Source: Dipylidium caninum (taxonomy: Eukaryota; Platyhelminthes; Cestoda; Cyclophyllidea; Dipylidiidae). From it: 64,000 bases of DNA. Location: assembly GCA_017562135.1 (NCBI GenBank), contig QEYB01000388.1:620001-684000 (forward strand), given 5' to 3'. A program made the position numbers and the translations under genes. Under the pieces are notes generated by a model, which saw only the letters and a list, made by a program, of their open reading frames with translations, made no database searches and was not told the origin of the DNA. Numbering within the stretch: position 1 is the stretch's first letter; each line of letters opens with the position of its first letter. This document shows, in pieces, positions 23,101-33,900 of this stretch.

Positions 23101-25902
23101 TGCACCACCGTCAAGACATCTTGTCATTACGCCATTACAGTCAACACCTACGCCTCGACTTTCGACAATTTGCCTCCTGTCATGATTGCTGCCCACTAAA
23201 CTCTATTGTCTCTTCACCTCCTCTGCCTACATCGCCGCAGCTTCACCATTTTATCATATACTCATTTCGCCATGCTTTGTGAGTGGCGCCTTGGTAGGAA
23301 GGACTGGCAACACTGCAGACATCCGAATCCGTGGACTCACAGATGCAGTTGAAAAGGCTATTGGCAGTGAACGGTCCGACGAGTCCATGTGGTCATGAGC
23401 ATGTGAGGTAAAGAATTCTCGCTTATGCCGGTGTTAGAGAGAGCTGGAAACGGATGGGGAGGAGTAGGAGGAGGGCGACGCATTTTTGCAATGGTGGTGG
23501 TGGTGGTGGCGATGTATCCACCCTCCTCTACCCTTGACATAACCTTGAGTAGAGTTGAGACTTCAAGTGTCACAAGGAAATCGTTCATACCCGAGTAGAC
23601 AATGTGGAATGGGAGGGAGAGAATTGAGGTGGCCTTTCCCATACGCGTCAACTCGGCCCTTAGTCCTCGGGCTTCAGCACCCAGTCCGGCTCATCTATTT
23701 CTGCTGATCCGCTCCTCAGTAAGCCTTCTCTCCTAAACGCAGGTGCCGAAATATCTCCGATTCTTCGACACATCAACATTCCACTCATATCCCACGAGGA
23801 GTGCAAAGAGATCTTCGCACCCCTCGTGCTATGGAACCCCAAGTTTCACGTACTCTCCTCATTTATCTGTGCTGGCAATTCGGAACCCATGGATGCATGT
23901 CAGGCAGGTCCTTTCCTCCACTCTAATCTTATCTCTCCTCCTCTCCCTAACTGTCCTGCATTTGGCCGCTTTTCTCACTATTCGCCTTGTCGAATTCGGT
24001 GAGGAGACGAAATTGTCAAATTACAGTGTGAGTGGCATGGCAAGCGGACATTTTCTTAGGTGGAACGCAGAAGTAGAGAGAGGATCCATTTTCCCACCGT
24101 GAATTGAGGTCACTACAGAGGTTATTTTCTTCCCTTTTGAAATACATAATTTAAAAGAACCCCTTAGGTTAACCCAGAGACTAGAAATCACCAATTACCT
24201 CATGCTCTGTATAATCTTGCAATGAGGCATCTAAGAACCATTTAAAAGAAGGATTTGGTTATCACAGTAACTGTCTGTTTTCACTACTTGAGGAAAATAA
24301 AAGCCGCCGTCTTCTGCTTGAAACGCAAGTCCTGGATCGTTGTCCGCCCAGAATACTCTCGACGGACGAATTTGAACCACCTCCTCAAAAATGGCTACTA
24401 AACTTTACTAGTTTGGTCGTATCATTGTCTGAAAATGTTGATGGCAAATGGATGAGGTATCACTCTGTACTGTGGCTTCCAAGAGACATTGCGGTGTCAC
24501 TTCATGTGTTTCGCTTTTTCCTCACCACTTGGCGAAAGTAACGAGAGCCCTAAGCGAAATCTACTTTTGCATATTTTTTGTTGTTAAAATCCTCGTGTGG
24601 AGTTCGCTGAGTATTAAGCTGTCATAAAACTGCTCTAAGTTCTTAATCCATTTTTCTCCTTCTCCCACACTTAAGGCTCGAAGTTTTCACTGTTATATAT
24701 TTTGCATGGCTTGTAGTGACTCAAGTGCAATCCTCCCTCAAATGGTTCTACCATACAAGTAAGGGCGGTTAATCATATGTGTGGAGAAGGTTCGAACGGT
24801 TTCTGGCGGCTTTTTGGCCCTGTTGGAACACTGAAAGTACAAGCGATGAAGATCGGAGACCGCACACACTTCGAACGCACAATTATACCGCCGTCACTTT
24901 GCTCGGCATTACTTAATCATAACCCATCACGCAAAGTAAACTCGCGAATCTCCTGGAGGGGAGCTCGATAAAAATCGCGCTGCCATGGTGTTTTAACACT
25001 TTACTTGACAGGAAGCAGCAATGGTTTTGATTTCATCAAGACCTTTAAACCAATTTTGCGGCTGCCTTCGTAACTCTCCATAATTTTCTTTAACTATTAA
25101 CTCTTATGCGTTAGCGGTCGAGTACACACACCGGGAGAACATTACCATAAAAGTCTTAACTTCCTCCAGGGTCTATTCATAGAGAATGCTGCTAATGCAC
25201 AAATCGGGGAAGAACGTTACACCGGAGTAGTTAGCAATATTATCTGTCTCAGTTAAATGGTACTTAGGAATATATTTAAATTCCATAGTGCAGGTAAAAA
25301 GAGCCTTCTTTCGAGAAGGCTGACGCATTAGGGGGTATAATGAACATTTTCCGGTAGAATAATTTACCAATGATCACTGTGATCATAACCGAGGTTAGGC
25401 TTTTTAAAACATGAGTGACTTAATGATTCGTTTAAATCACTCCTAGGTACGCTGGCAATACTTCGAATAGTTGGGTTGCTCAATATTCCTTTAGCATCTT
25501 TAAATACTTTGGGTGAAACACTCTCACAACACAAAATCCTAGCGTTGAGTAACATGACATTCACTCCCAACAATTGTCATTTTCATCATAACTTCCCTCC
25601 TGCTTCCCCAATGGACTTAGTCTCAAAATTAGCCACTATCTTTAAAAAAGGGAGCATTATTTATGGAAATACCCGTAATTCCCCGCTAACATCCTATGGG
25701 AGGCGGAATGATGGAAAAGGTCCCCTTTTCTTTTAAGTATGACTCCGGCGGGCCGATGATGTGCCGATCAGCGGTGGACAATCAGTACATAGTCGTGGGT
25801 ATCATCTCCTTCGGCATAAAATGCGCCTCCGGCTATCCTGGAATCTACACCCGGGTCACCTCCTACCTAGATTGGATACACGACACCACTGCCAATCACT
25901 AA
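14121..25902 (+). CDS. trypsin-like serine protease (S1 family), two-chain type, 5' exons not found
   Basis: The six exons recognised are 14121-14263, 17358-17617, 18323-18459, 22465-22632, 23743-23903 and 25738-25902. All junction phases agree. Exon 1 carries a pro-region Cys (EHCGRNR), then the activation site KR|IIGG (cleavage after Arg 14174-14176). The catalytic His lies in TAKHC (17607-17609), the Asp in ADDIALVKL (22497-22499) and the Ser in DSGGP (25744-25746). Asp189 (codon 23892-23894) predicts cleavage after Arg/Lys, and Gly216/Gly226 positions are kept (ISFG and YPGIYTRV). The pro-region Cys and the Cys in RPACLP match the pair that keeps light and heavy chains linked in two-chain proteases. 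Two oddities are described in the findings: a charged helical insertion encoded by 17358-17556, and Tyr instead of Gly before DSGGP, which depends on a GC-AG intron after 23903. The signal peptide and start lie upstream, unseen. Introns of 0.7-4 kb contain repeat debris. It is likely a secreted protease, but its substrate is unknown. Confidence 0.85.
14264..17357. other. protease intron 1, with CTC/CCT-rich tract and CA repeat
   Basis: This 3.1-kb intron contains a short CA/ACAC run near 14540-14570 and a pyrimidine-rich CTC/CCT/TCC tract at about 15470-15655. The tract creates long but compositionally biased ORFs on both strands (15428-15812). I read these as low-complexity artefacts. No gene is supported. 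Confidence 0.55.
15470..15655. repeat. low-complexity CTC/TCC tract
   Basis: Near-continuous pyrimidine triplets (CTC, CCT, TCC) with a C/T-rich + strand. It explains the Leu/Pro/Ser-rich overlapping ORFs there. Confidence 0.8.
18957..20588 (-). mobile_element. degenerate mariner-like transposon copy 1 (transposase on minus strand)
   Basis: About 1.63 kb shared in inverted orientation with 26964-28716. On the minus strand it carries broken mariner transposase: an [11 protein letters not shown] block around 19944-19910, matching the family I-(V/T)-x-D-E-x-W-x-L-Y-D motif with the Asp changed to Glu; a V-V-S-M-W-W block; and an E-T-L-T-H-S-P-Y-S block around 19536-19509, matching the family L-P-H-P-P-Y-S-P-D motif. 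Stops and frameshifts separate these blocks. A GGAA-rich run (about 19736-19775) lies inside. Terminal inverted repeats and a TA duplication were not made out, and the boundaries are simply where similarity between the copies ends. It sits in an intron of the protease. Confidence 0.65.
20356..20588 (+). repeat. highly conserved end block of the mariner-like repeat
   Basis: About 215-230 bp nearly identical to the reverse complement of 26964-27180, much closer than the transposase parts of the two copies. On the strand opposite the transposase it is open throughout and would encode a hydrophobic segment ([19 protein letters not shown]). The open frame continues to 20603. No homologue is recognised, and function is unknown. 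Confidence 0.6.
22633..23742. other. protease intron 4
   Basis: A 1.1-kb intron between the catalytic Asp exon and the substrate-pocket exon. It includes a (GGT)n run at 23491-23510. No other gene is seen. Confidence 0.6.
23904..25737. other. protease intron 5, apparent GC-AG intron
   Basis: The exon-5 reading frame ends at DACQ, where the sequence is cag|gcaggt. A GC donor here is the only choice that keeps phase 0 with the last exon, whose acceptor is ttttcttttaag. A GT four bases downstream would put a stop in the second codon. The rest of the intron holds no supported gene. Confidence 0.55.
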
Positions 25903-26963
25903 TCCGGTACAAATATGCGTCTGGTTGACTAAATCACCGTCGATTTAATGAATCTTGATGTGTTCACTTACTTCCTTCCATAAGTGTGTTTATCGTAAGT
26001 ATATATGTTCTGGCTACCGAAGTTGGATCCTCTCTCTCTATCTCTCCTCTGTAACCCCCTGTTCTGAGCTTAAATGCCATTTTATCACTACTCCTTTAGA
26101 TTTTTCGTTGACTGCGAGAATCCAGAAACTTTTCAATAGAATCCTTTAAATGGGAGGCAGAAACTATGGTCATAAATGATGGTGGAAGATGCATAATGAT
26201 GAGAAGTCCCACTTGGTTATGGTAACAAAGGACTTTTTCCCAATTAGACGGCAAAAGGTCATGGATAAATGAAGTTTATTTATTATGGTATACTATTACT
26301 CCAAATTCTGGATACTCTATCGGAGGTTATCACTGGCAAGGCTGCTCGATTACACTCCTACGTAAAAACGGCAGTAATGTAAACAGTTCGTCTCAGCAAT
26401 GCATTCACACCCTGGATTAATGCATCGCCACGTGTTGGGTTTCCTGAACTTTCGTTGTTTACGTGTGTTGAATCTACTTTTGTTGTTGCAACGACTGTCT
26501 TATTCACCGAAGCATGTAATTTTCCAGATCTACTTGAGCTTATCCATTTCAACTGCGCCATCCAGTACACTAATTGAGATAAAAACTCGGACTAAGAGTC
26601 GAGAAGTCAGTATGGTTCGGTGGGAGAAAGGTAGGATGGTCCATCCGCCTCAGATATTTTTAGGCAGGAATTTGGCGCGGCCCTTCTCAGTGTTAAATGG
26701 GTGATCTTTGAGGCGGAAAGATGGTGGTTCCAGCCCTTGAAGCACTGAAGCAGGATGGATGTGGGGGGCAGCGCCAGGTTTCCAAATTTACAACTTGTAG
26801 GCAGAATGGGTGGTAGGTTGCAGGCATTTCAAGCCTTCTCTCAAAGTCATCACCGTTCCATTACCATTCATTTGTATACCGTGACGTGGCAACGAACGTA
26901 AAAAAAAAAAAATAACCGTGAGGTAGATTAATTCAGATGGGTTGCGGGGAGGAAAGGGTCAAG

Positions 26964-28716
26964 GCCAATTTGGGCAGCAAAAAGGGGTCCAGATAAGAGA
27001 TTAATGTCTTCGCATTCAACTACTTTTGCGAAATTGGCTTGTGGCAGAGCTGTGGCTGCTCCTCCACTACAACTAATTAAAGCACCACCTACGAACATTA
27101 GAATGGCACCTACGAAACGAGCGTTTTTGTTTAGCCTCCTTTGAGCTCCAACTGAGAGAAATACACTCTGACGTGTCCTTGATGTTTTTATTTATTAACT
27201 ATTATTCGTACCCCATTTCAATTGTTTCCTTTGCCGAACCAGAAGGAGGCGAGACGCGATTCGCACCTACTTTTCGCGTACCAGTTCGAATTGCAGACCG
27301 GCTCAACGAGCTTCGAGACGGAGCGAAGAGGCATTCGGAGGTGGACCTGCTGATGGAAATGATGCTCGATGCTGATTGCAGAAGTCTCGTTATGCCAAAT
27401 TGAGCATCGTCAAGGCGCTGGGAGAGGGGGGAACTAAGCACGACGACGGTGGCATGCGCTCCACAAACACAAGCGTTCGTGGACTTGGAGCTGGCCATTC
27501 GTACTGCTGTGTTGTAGCATCTGGGCGCAAAAAATGAGGCAGAAAAAAAGTAGTGGACTCATATGCACCGGCCCTACGAACTGGGGGGAGTGGAGAGGCT
27601 GGAGCGACTGTAAGGAGGTGGTGCGCATCGTTCCTGCTCTCTTCGCAATACAACATTGTCACAGTCTTCACACCAAATCATCACTTGTGACGAAAACTTG
27701 TTTCTGTATGATGGTCGAAGAGGCTCAAGCCAGTGGGTAGAGACGAAGACACTCACAGCCAGAAAACACTGCTGAGCCGAAATTTCATCGAAAACAAAGA
27801 ATTGTGGCTAGCATGTGGTGCAGTGCCCAATGAGTGCTCATTCATTGTTCCTTCCTTCCTTCCTTCCTCCCTTCCTTTCCTCCTTCCTTCTTTCTTTCCT
27901 TCCTCCCCACAAGCAGGTGGAAGAGTAACAGCGGCGGAGTCGCGTTCTCGTGAGGTTGATGTTATGCATAAGAAGAAAGTGTTGAGGAAAGACAACAGCG
28001 CTGCTCAGTCTGCAGGACACACTGTTTCCGCACAGTGACAAGGCTGAACGACGACACCATGAAGTTTTAATTACTGCTGACGAGTGAACTTCCCTGCACT
28101 GTGAAACTTTAACGCATTCCCCATATTCCGCGCGACGTTTCCCCACCGAGCATTACCTTCTTCGTAATGACCAGACTACTTTTAAGAGGGAAAGAGCACA
28201 GTCGCAAAAATAGCGCAGTCAGAGACTAAGAGACGCTTTTATCAAAAGCCAAATGCAACGATCACAGATAATGCAAATGATTTCCGAGTGAATATGAGGA
28301 AAAAAGCGCCAGGTTAACTTTACTTTTCTCCCCTCTGTACGCAACACCCGTTTCATATTTTCCATCCTATTGTGTCGTGCTTCCCCAACTGGCGTCAACA
28401 ATCAGACCCGCCAAAATGCCATTCAGTCGGAGTTTCAGTGGGTGGACATTCTTGGTCCTTAAAGCTGAACTCTCTCCGTCTGGTGTCCACTCGATTTTGA
28501 GCTCAATCTTTGCATCTACACATCTCCGCGCCGCCTAGAAATGCATCTGTGCATGGTCTGAAGTCTGTTTATCTCTTAGAGGAGGGCAATGAATCTTCCA
28601 GTGGGAGACAAAAGGATGACAATTAAATGGTGTGACTAGGAAACTTGTTTCCCCTGGGCTCTCACCTCATCCTCTGCCTGACATGATGGTATTGAATGAA
28701 TACACCTTTTGACACA
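26964..28716 (+). mobile_element. degenerate mariner-like transposon copy 2 (transposase on plus strand)
   Basis: About 1.75 kb, the inverted partner of 18957-20588. Plus-strand blocks in order: a helix-turn-helix-like part near 27465-27580 (L-A-I-R-T-A-V-L then [12 protein letters not shown]); [20 protein letters not shown] at 27680-27739, matching the mariner I-x-x-D-E-x-W-x-L-Y-D catalytic Asp region; R-I-V-A-S-M-W-C-S-A-Q; and ETLTHSPYS at 28103-28129. Stops and frameshifts between the blocks show it is dead. It also has a segment near 27205-27330 that differs from copy 1, and a TTCC-rich run (27846-27906). No terminal inverted repeats were made out. Confidence 0.68.
27846..27906. repeat. 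TTCC/TTTC simple repeat
   Basis: A CTTC/TTCC run inside mariner-like copy 2, the counterpart of the GGAA run in copy 1. It has expanded differently in the two copies. Confidence 0.85.
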
Positions 28717-30906
28717 CCTACTCTCACCTGGGCGGCGATTTTGCTGTCAGATTTCTCTGCGACCCTAGTCCTTATTCGTCTATTTTGTTTTTTACACATA
28801 TCAACTCCAGCAATTTTTGTAGGAATTATGAGAAATCATGCAGGAGGCGACCCCACTTATTTCCTTTTTCCTATCAAACTAGTAATCAATTGGGAATGTT
28901 CATTTTAGGGACCACACGTAAATCTTCCTAAGGAATTGTTGCTAAATCTTCGTTGAAAAACCTAAGAAAAGGGTTCTTCTGATACCTCCAGGACTACTGT
29001 TGTTAAACAGTGTCTATGAAAAGCTAATAAGATTTTAAACCGTTGCTTCTCTTGGTTTTGGGCACGAGATACGCGCTTAATTGTCGCTCGTTCCTTAATG
29101 CAGAAGTTGCCGAACGACTTCTTCAAGTTTTCATTATCACACGATAATTTCTGGCCCTTCCAAGCCGCGGGACATGGGACCTGTCTAAAATTAGTTCCTC
29201 GTGAATTAAAAGTTATTTTCTCTCGTGAATCCAAATTTATTAGGTGGTGACTAAAAATATTCCCTGGTAGATGTTTACTCAAGATAAGCCCCCTTAACCA
29301 AAATTTCTGCGTTTCCACGTCCTTAAGTTCACTGTAAGTAGAATGTTTCGGGGAGGAGGAATTCTAATTAGGTGACACTCTTTGTTAAGAGTTTTTTTTG
29401 TCATATTCCTTCCCACGTACGATTGGGGAAGATGAATTTTTAACGAGGGTACAATCACCGTCTTATTGTGTCATAAGGACTTTTCAAAGGTGTATAACAA
29501 CGTTACTGAACACGACAGCAGACTGAGGGCGGCAAACTGGCTAACACAGCACAAATCTCGATTTATCAAGGCAAAACTATGTTAAATCAGTGACTTTTGA
29601 CCGTAGTTTTGGCATTAACTTGGTGTTGTGGTGTTAAAAAGCGTTCCTCTACTAATAGACAACAAATTGACAATCGGCGGTATTTAATGTGAGAATTTAA
29701 TTATTCAGTTATTGTTAGGTGTCTACACTGCTCTTGTCTGGTGTGGTGGGCCGACACTTGGGAAAAGAGACGTTGACACCGACGGGTTTTGTTTTGTATC
29801 AAGGCTTTGCACTATATTTATAGCGACGTGATCAGTAAACGCTACACGACAGTCTTGCAGTCGCCTCTTCCTTTTTTAGTCAAAGTACCTTAAGTGGAAA
29901 AAGACGAATGGCTTTTATTCAATTTTGCTTCGTGCAACTGATGCAACGGAAGTTTAAGGAATGCTAATTAGTTGTGTTGTCGAATATCATTTGGCAGAAG
30001 GCAAAGTTACCCTATAATATCATAACCGCAAAAGAAATGGTTTCCCTTTAACGTTGAAGCCGTAAGGTAAATGGTGTTAATGTATATGAGAGGTCATGCA
30101 GAAGAACCGAAAAATATAAGGCTAGGAAAGGTCCAATAAAACTAATTTCTTGTCGAGCAAACTTGATATTGAAAAGTGTTCGGAAATGCTAACATTATGG
30201 CTTGGGATAATAGTGGCGAGGTTCATTGTGGCGCTGGAGAGGAAAGGTATCTAAAACCAACATTGAGTCACGAGCTTCCATTGCCATAGGGTGGCAATGA
30301 AATTAGTGAGGATAATAAGAAACGAAAGGAGTTATTGGTAAATGATATTATCTTTTTGATTTTCCCATATTATGCTACTGAGCACTTTATTCATGCTAAG
30401 TTTTTCTCGAACTGCGCAACCTTTACATGGTCCTCTTAAAGCTTCAGTGAAAAAAATTATTTGCATTGTGGGGACCCGACTTCTGAAAACATTTTACTTA
30501 CAGCACTGGGGCACTAACACGCGCAACCCAATCCTTAAAAAAATCCTTTCACAATATTAAGTTACGATCATAAATTCAAAACGAGCTACCGCTATGTTAC
30601 AGCCTCTAAATCGTTTGTATTCGCTTAATTGGGGGGCGACATTTTTGTTAGTGCGGGGCTGTGGGTGGTTTGCCGCGGGCGTGTGCTGGGCCGTGTATAA
30701 GAATGATCAGTAATACCAAATCTTTAGAGAATATGATAAGTAAGTAACCATTTCTGCCGCATTTACTTCATATGTGTAAAGAGCATTACTTGCGCTAGTC
30801 AGGGTTGGCTTGTTTTTGACACTAACTAGGATAGAAGTGTAGTTTGTCACGATATTATGTTTGCGCGCTTTTTAATTATTTCCTCAAGAGTGATTTTTTT
30901 TTACAG

Positions 30907-33900
30907 CTGAGGTTACGAGTCCTCTCACAACGCACATAGACCTGAATGCTTTTAAAAAGATTTACGACAGCATAAAAGGTGATCCTCATGGCCCAGAAGT
31001 TGCTCTAAGACTTCTTGCACATAAAGTTCAATCACCCCAAGAAAAAGAAGCTCTCAGCGCTCTTGTGGTGAGCTAACTAATGTCATTATTTTAAGCGCTT
31101 TACCTGCTCTCATATTTCTCTATTCCAAACAGATACTCGACCTCTGTGTTGAAAATTGCGGTTCGAATTTCCACAATGAGTTGGGGAAATTCAAGTTTCT
31201 TAATGAATTGATGAAGATTTTACTACCTAAAGTAGGGAGATATGAATCCATGACCAATTGTGACTTATAGCATCTTGGAGAAGTCACCCCACCTGTGGTG
31301 CGCGACAAATGTATAATGCTAATGTTTGCATGGCAGCGTGATTTGGGAGATAATTATCCAAAAATACGTGAGGCCTATCAAATGCTGAAGACCCTTAACA
31401 TTGTAAAGGAGGATCCTGTTATCCCAAACGAAGCTGAAAATGACCGAGTACTTTTCCATTTTGTAAAAATCTATCATACTTTCGAATCAGCAATACACAA
31501 AACAAATGGCCAATAGGACTGATATCTTTAAAAGTAGTCGCTACAAAGATGTAAGTTTAAGAAATACGAGGCTATTCCTAACCAACAGAAGTTAGACCGT
31601 CTACTCAAAAGTAAAAATCCACAAGATCTTCGTGAGGCGAATGCTATCATCAGGAACATCGTTAATGAGGTAATCAAATTGTCTGAATACGGCTTTTCGA
31701 ATCCTCATACTTTATTCTCAGTAATTGACAACTCACTTGTTTAATTATTATTCAATTATGTAGTGACGTATTCTTTAGGAAAACGCCCGCATTGAAAAGC
31801 GATCTCGATGCGCTTTGGAAGTTGAAACTCTTCGAAACAACACCAATCTGCTAGAGGAGATGCTTCACTGCGTTGATTCCGAAGGCCAACCCTCTGCTTC
31901 CGATGTGGACGTAATGGGGGTGCGTCTTTGTTCTTCTCTTAACTGTTTTTCAGCGGTGAGATTACTCGATGGCATCGTGAATACAGTCTTCAGGCCAGAA
32001 TGGTGGATGGTTGTTATACGACATCTTCACCAATCATCCATTTTCGGTAGTGCCACATGTTATAAAAATTCTGTTGCTATAGATAAAGCGAAGTTCCTAA
32101 TTTTGGACCGCTAATTTGTGGCACTGTCAGAAGCTCACCTACCAAAGAGAGAGAGAAGGGAATTTGGACCGGTTAAATATTTAATCGTCATTGAAATGCT
32201 AGTCGAAATTGAAACCCATGACTTCTTTTATACATCTTATAATCTCGTTCATATGTCTTGATCTACTGTGTCGTTACGAGTAGCGTTCGTTGTGTCCAGC
32301 GATTTGAAAATATATTGCCTTTAGAGATAATTGAGAAGATAAATAACTTGACCGGATGGGATTTTCCTGAGTCATGTCCACCCTTGGGTGGTATAATAAA
32401 GGGTAACATGTGGTAAAAGCACTGATGCTTCAATAAGAGTTTAGACTCCTGAATTTTTCATTGAAGACCTCAAGTTATTACTAACGGCTTTCCAGCTTTT
32501 GTCACTTGTCTATCGCCATTTCATTGGCAACTACAGTTTTATCAATGTTGATTTAGATATTTTCAAGCGCATATATTGCTATTCTCTTCAAACAATGACT
32601 CGTGAATGTACGTCTTGAGAACATTGTCTCAAATGCCCACTTGTTATTACTCATCTTGGCACCAGTTTTCCTACCTCTCTGAAAGACAATTTAACCAGTG
32701 CACTAAATCAAAAATTGTACTGTAAAATCACATCTGAACTTTTTACTATTTTTGAACAAACTCGCTTATTTTTATGGGACAGTGATAGCGGGAGGGTATC
32801 TCAGCACTTTTGAAAAGAGCATATAATGTGGAAATTTGACACTCAAGTTGGTATAACTTATATAGTCTTGGTCTAGATCTACACTTATTTTCTGAAATTC
32901 AGTTTTGAACTTATTGGCAGTGTTAGAATGAGTATGACATCATCGATATTTCGTGCTATTCATGACGCAAAAATGGTACCTTTCGTATTACGCCTTAACT
33001 GCTCATGAGGTTAAACGATCTAGATTTTTCAAAGAACGGTCTTTCCTGATTAAACACTTACTAATAGGGTTTGTTTGCAGATTGATTCTTTCATTGTCTG
33101 TTCCTTCAAGGAAATAGCCATCTATATCAAGCGAGCACGACCAATTATCTTCGAACTGGCCCTAACCGACGGCGATAAGGAAGAAGGCTTCTTGGGTAAC
33201 TTTCGCATTTATAGTTGGTTTTAGTAAATTTTACGTCCTTATTACACAAGATGGACTGAATGAAGGAATACAAATAATTTCAAGTATTCTTCACTATCAG
33301 GGAACACATTGATACGTGTATATGAAGTCTTAAATAATACCCTCATTTAACGACATAGTTGATGATTCGCAACAGTATTTCTGTTTATTATGTTGTTACT
33401 CGGCTTACGCTAATCTAGTTATACAATGTCCTATTATACAAGTTATCTACCAGTAGATTTGATATAAATAAAAATGCAGGTTAGGGAAGCCGACAAATCT
33501 CAAAATAATTCTCGGTTAAAATTCTGTAACTTTTGGCCAATGTAGCAAATCTGATTACTCACCACTTCAACTGTTCTAGTCGACGTTATTGAGGCGTGCA
33601 GTCGAGCGTCCAGCATATTAGACAAATACGAGGTCGTGGTTTTACATAAGCCACCGTCAATCGTGGAGAATTCAACTACTGCCCGTCAAGTTACTTCATT
33701 GCCACCTCCAACAGCATCTGATACATCATCCGCGGAGCCTGACGATTTGCTTATCCTTTCTTCGGACACACATCAAGATCTATTGAGTCAAGATCTCGTC
33801 AATCTCGGAATCTGTGATACTAATTCACATCAAAATTGGTCTTTTTCAAATATGGACCTTGATGGTCTCCTTAGTACCGCCTCGAAAACTCCTGGTTTGT

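Larger units (their letters stand above)
25903..30906. other. intergenic region holding mariner-like copy 2; GGA 5' exon not found
   Basis: Apart from the repeat at 26964-28716, the 5 kb between the protease stop and the first recognised GGA exon shows no supported gene. The first coding exon of GGA (roughly 15 residues, ending in phase 1) should lie in the right part, but I could not choose a candidate. Confidence 0.5.

Noticed and set aside
31448..31516. In-frame continuation of the third GGA exon to a stop at 31514
   Set aside because: A 43-nt intron (31448-31490) and the following exons restore the GAT domain in phase, so the read-through is intronic.
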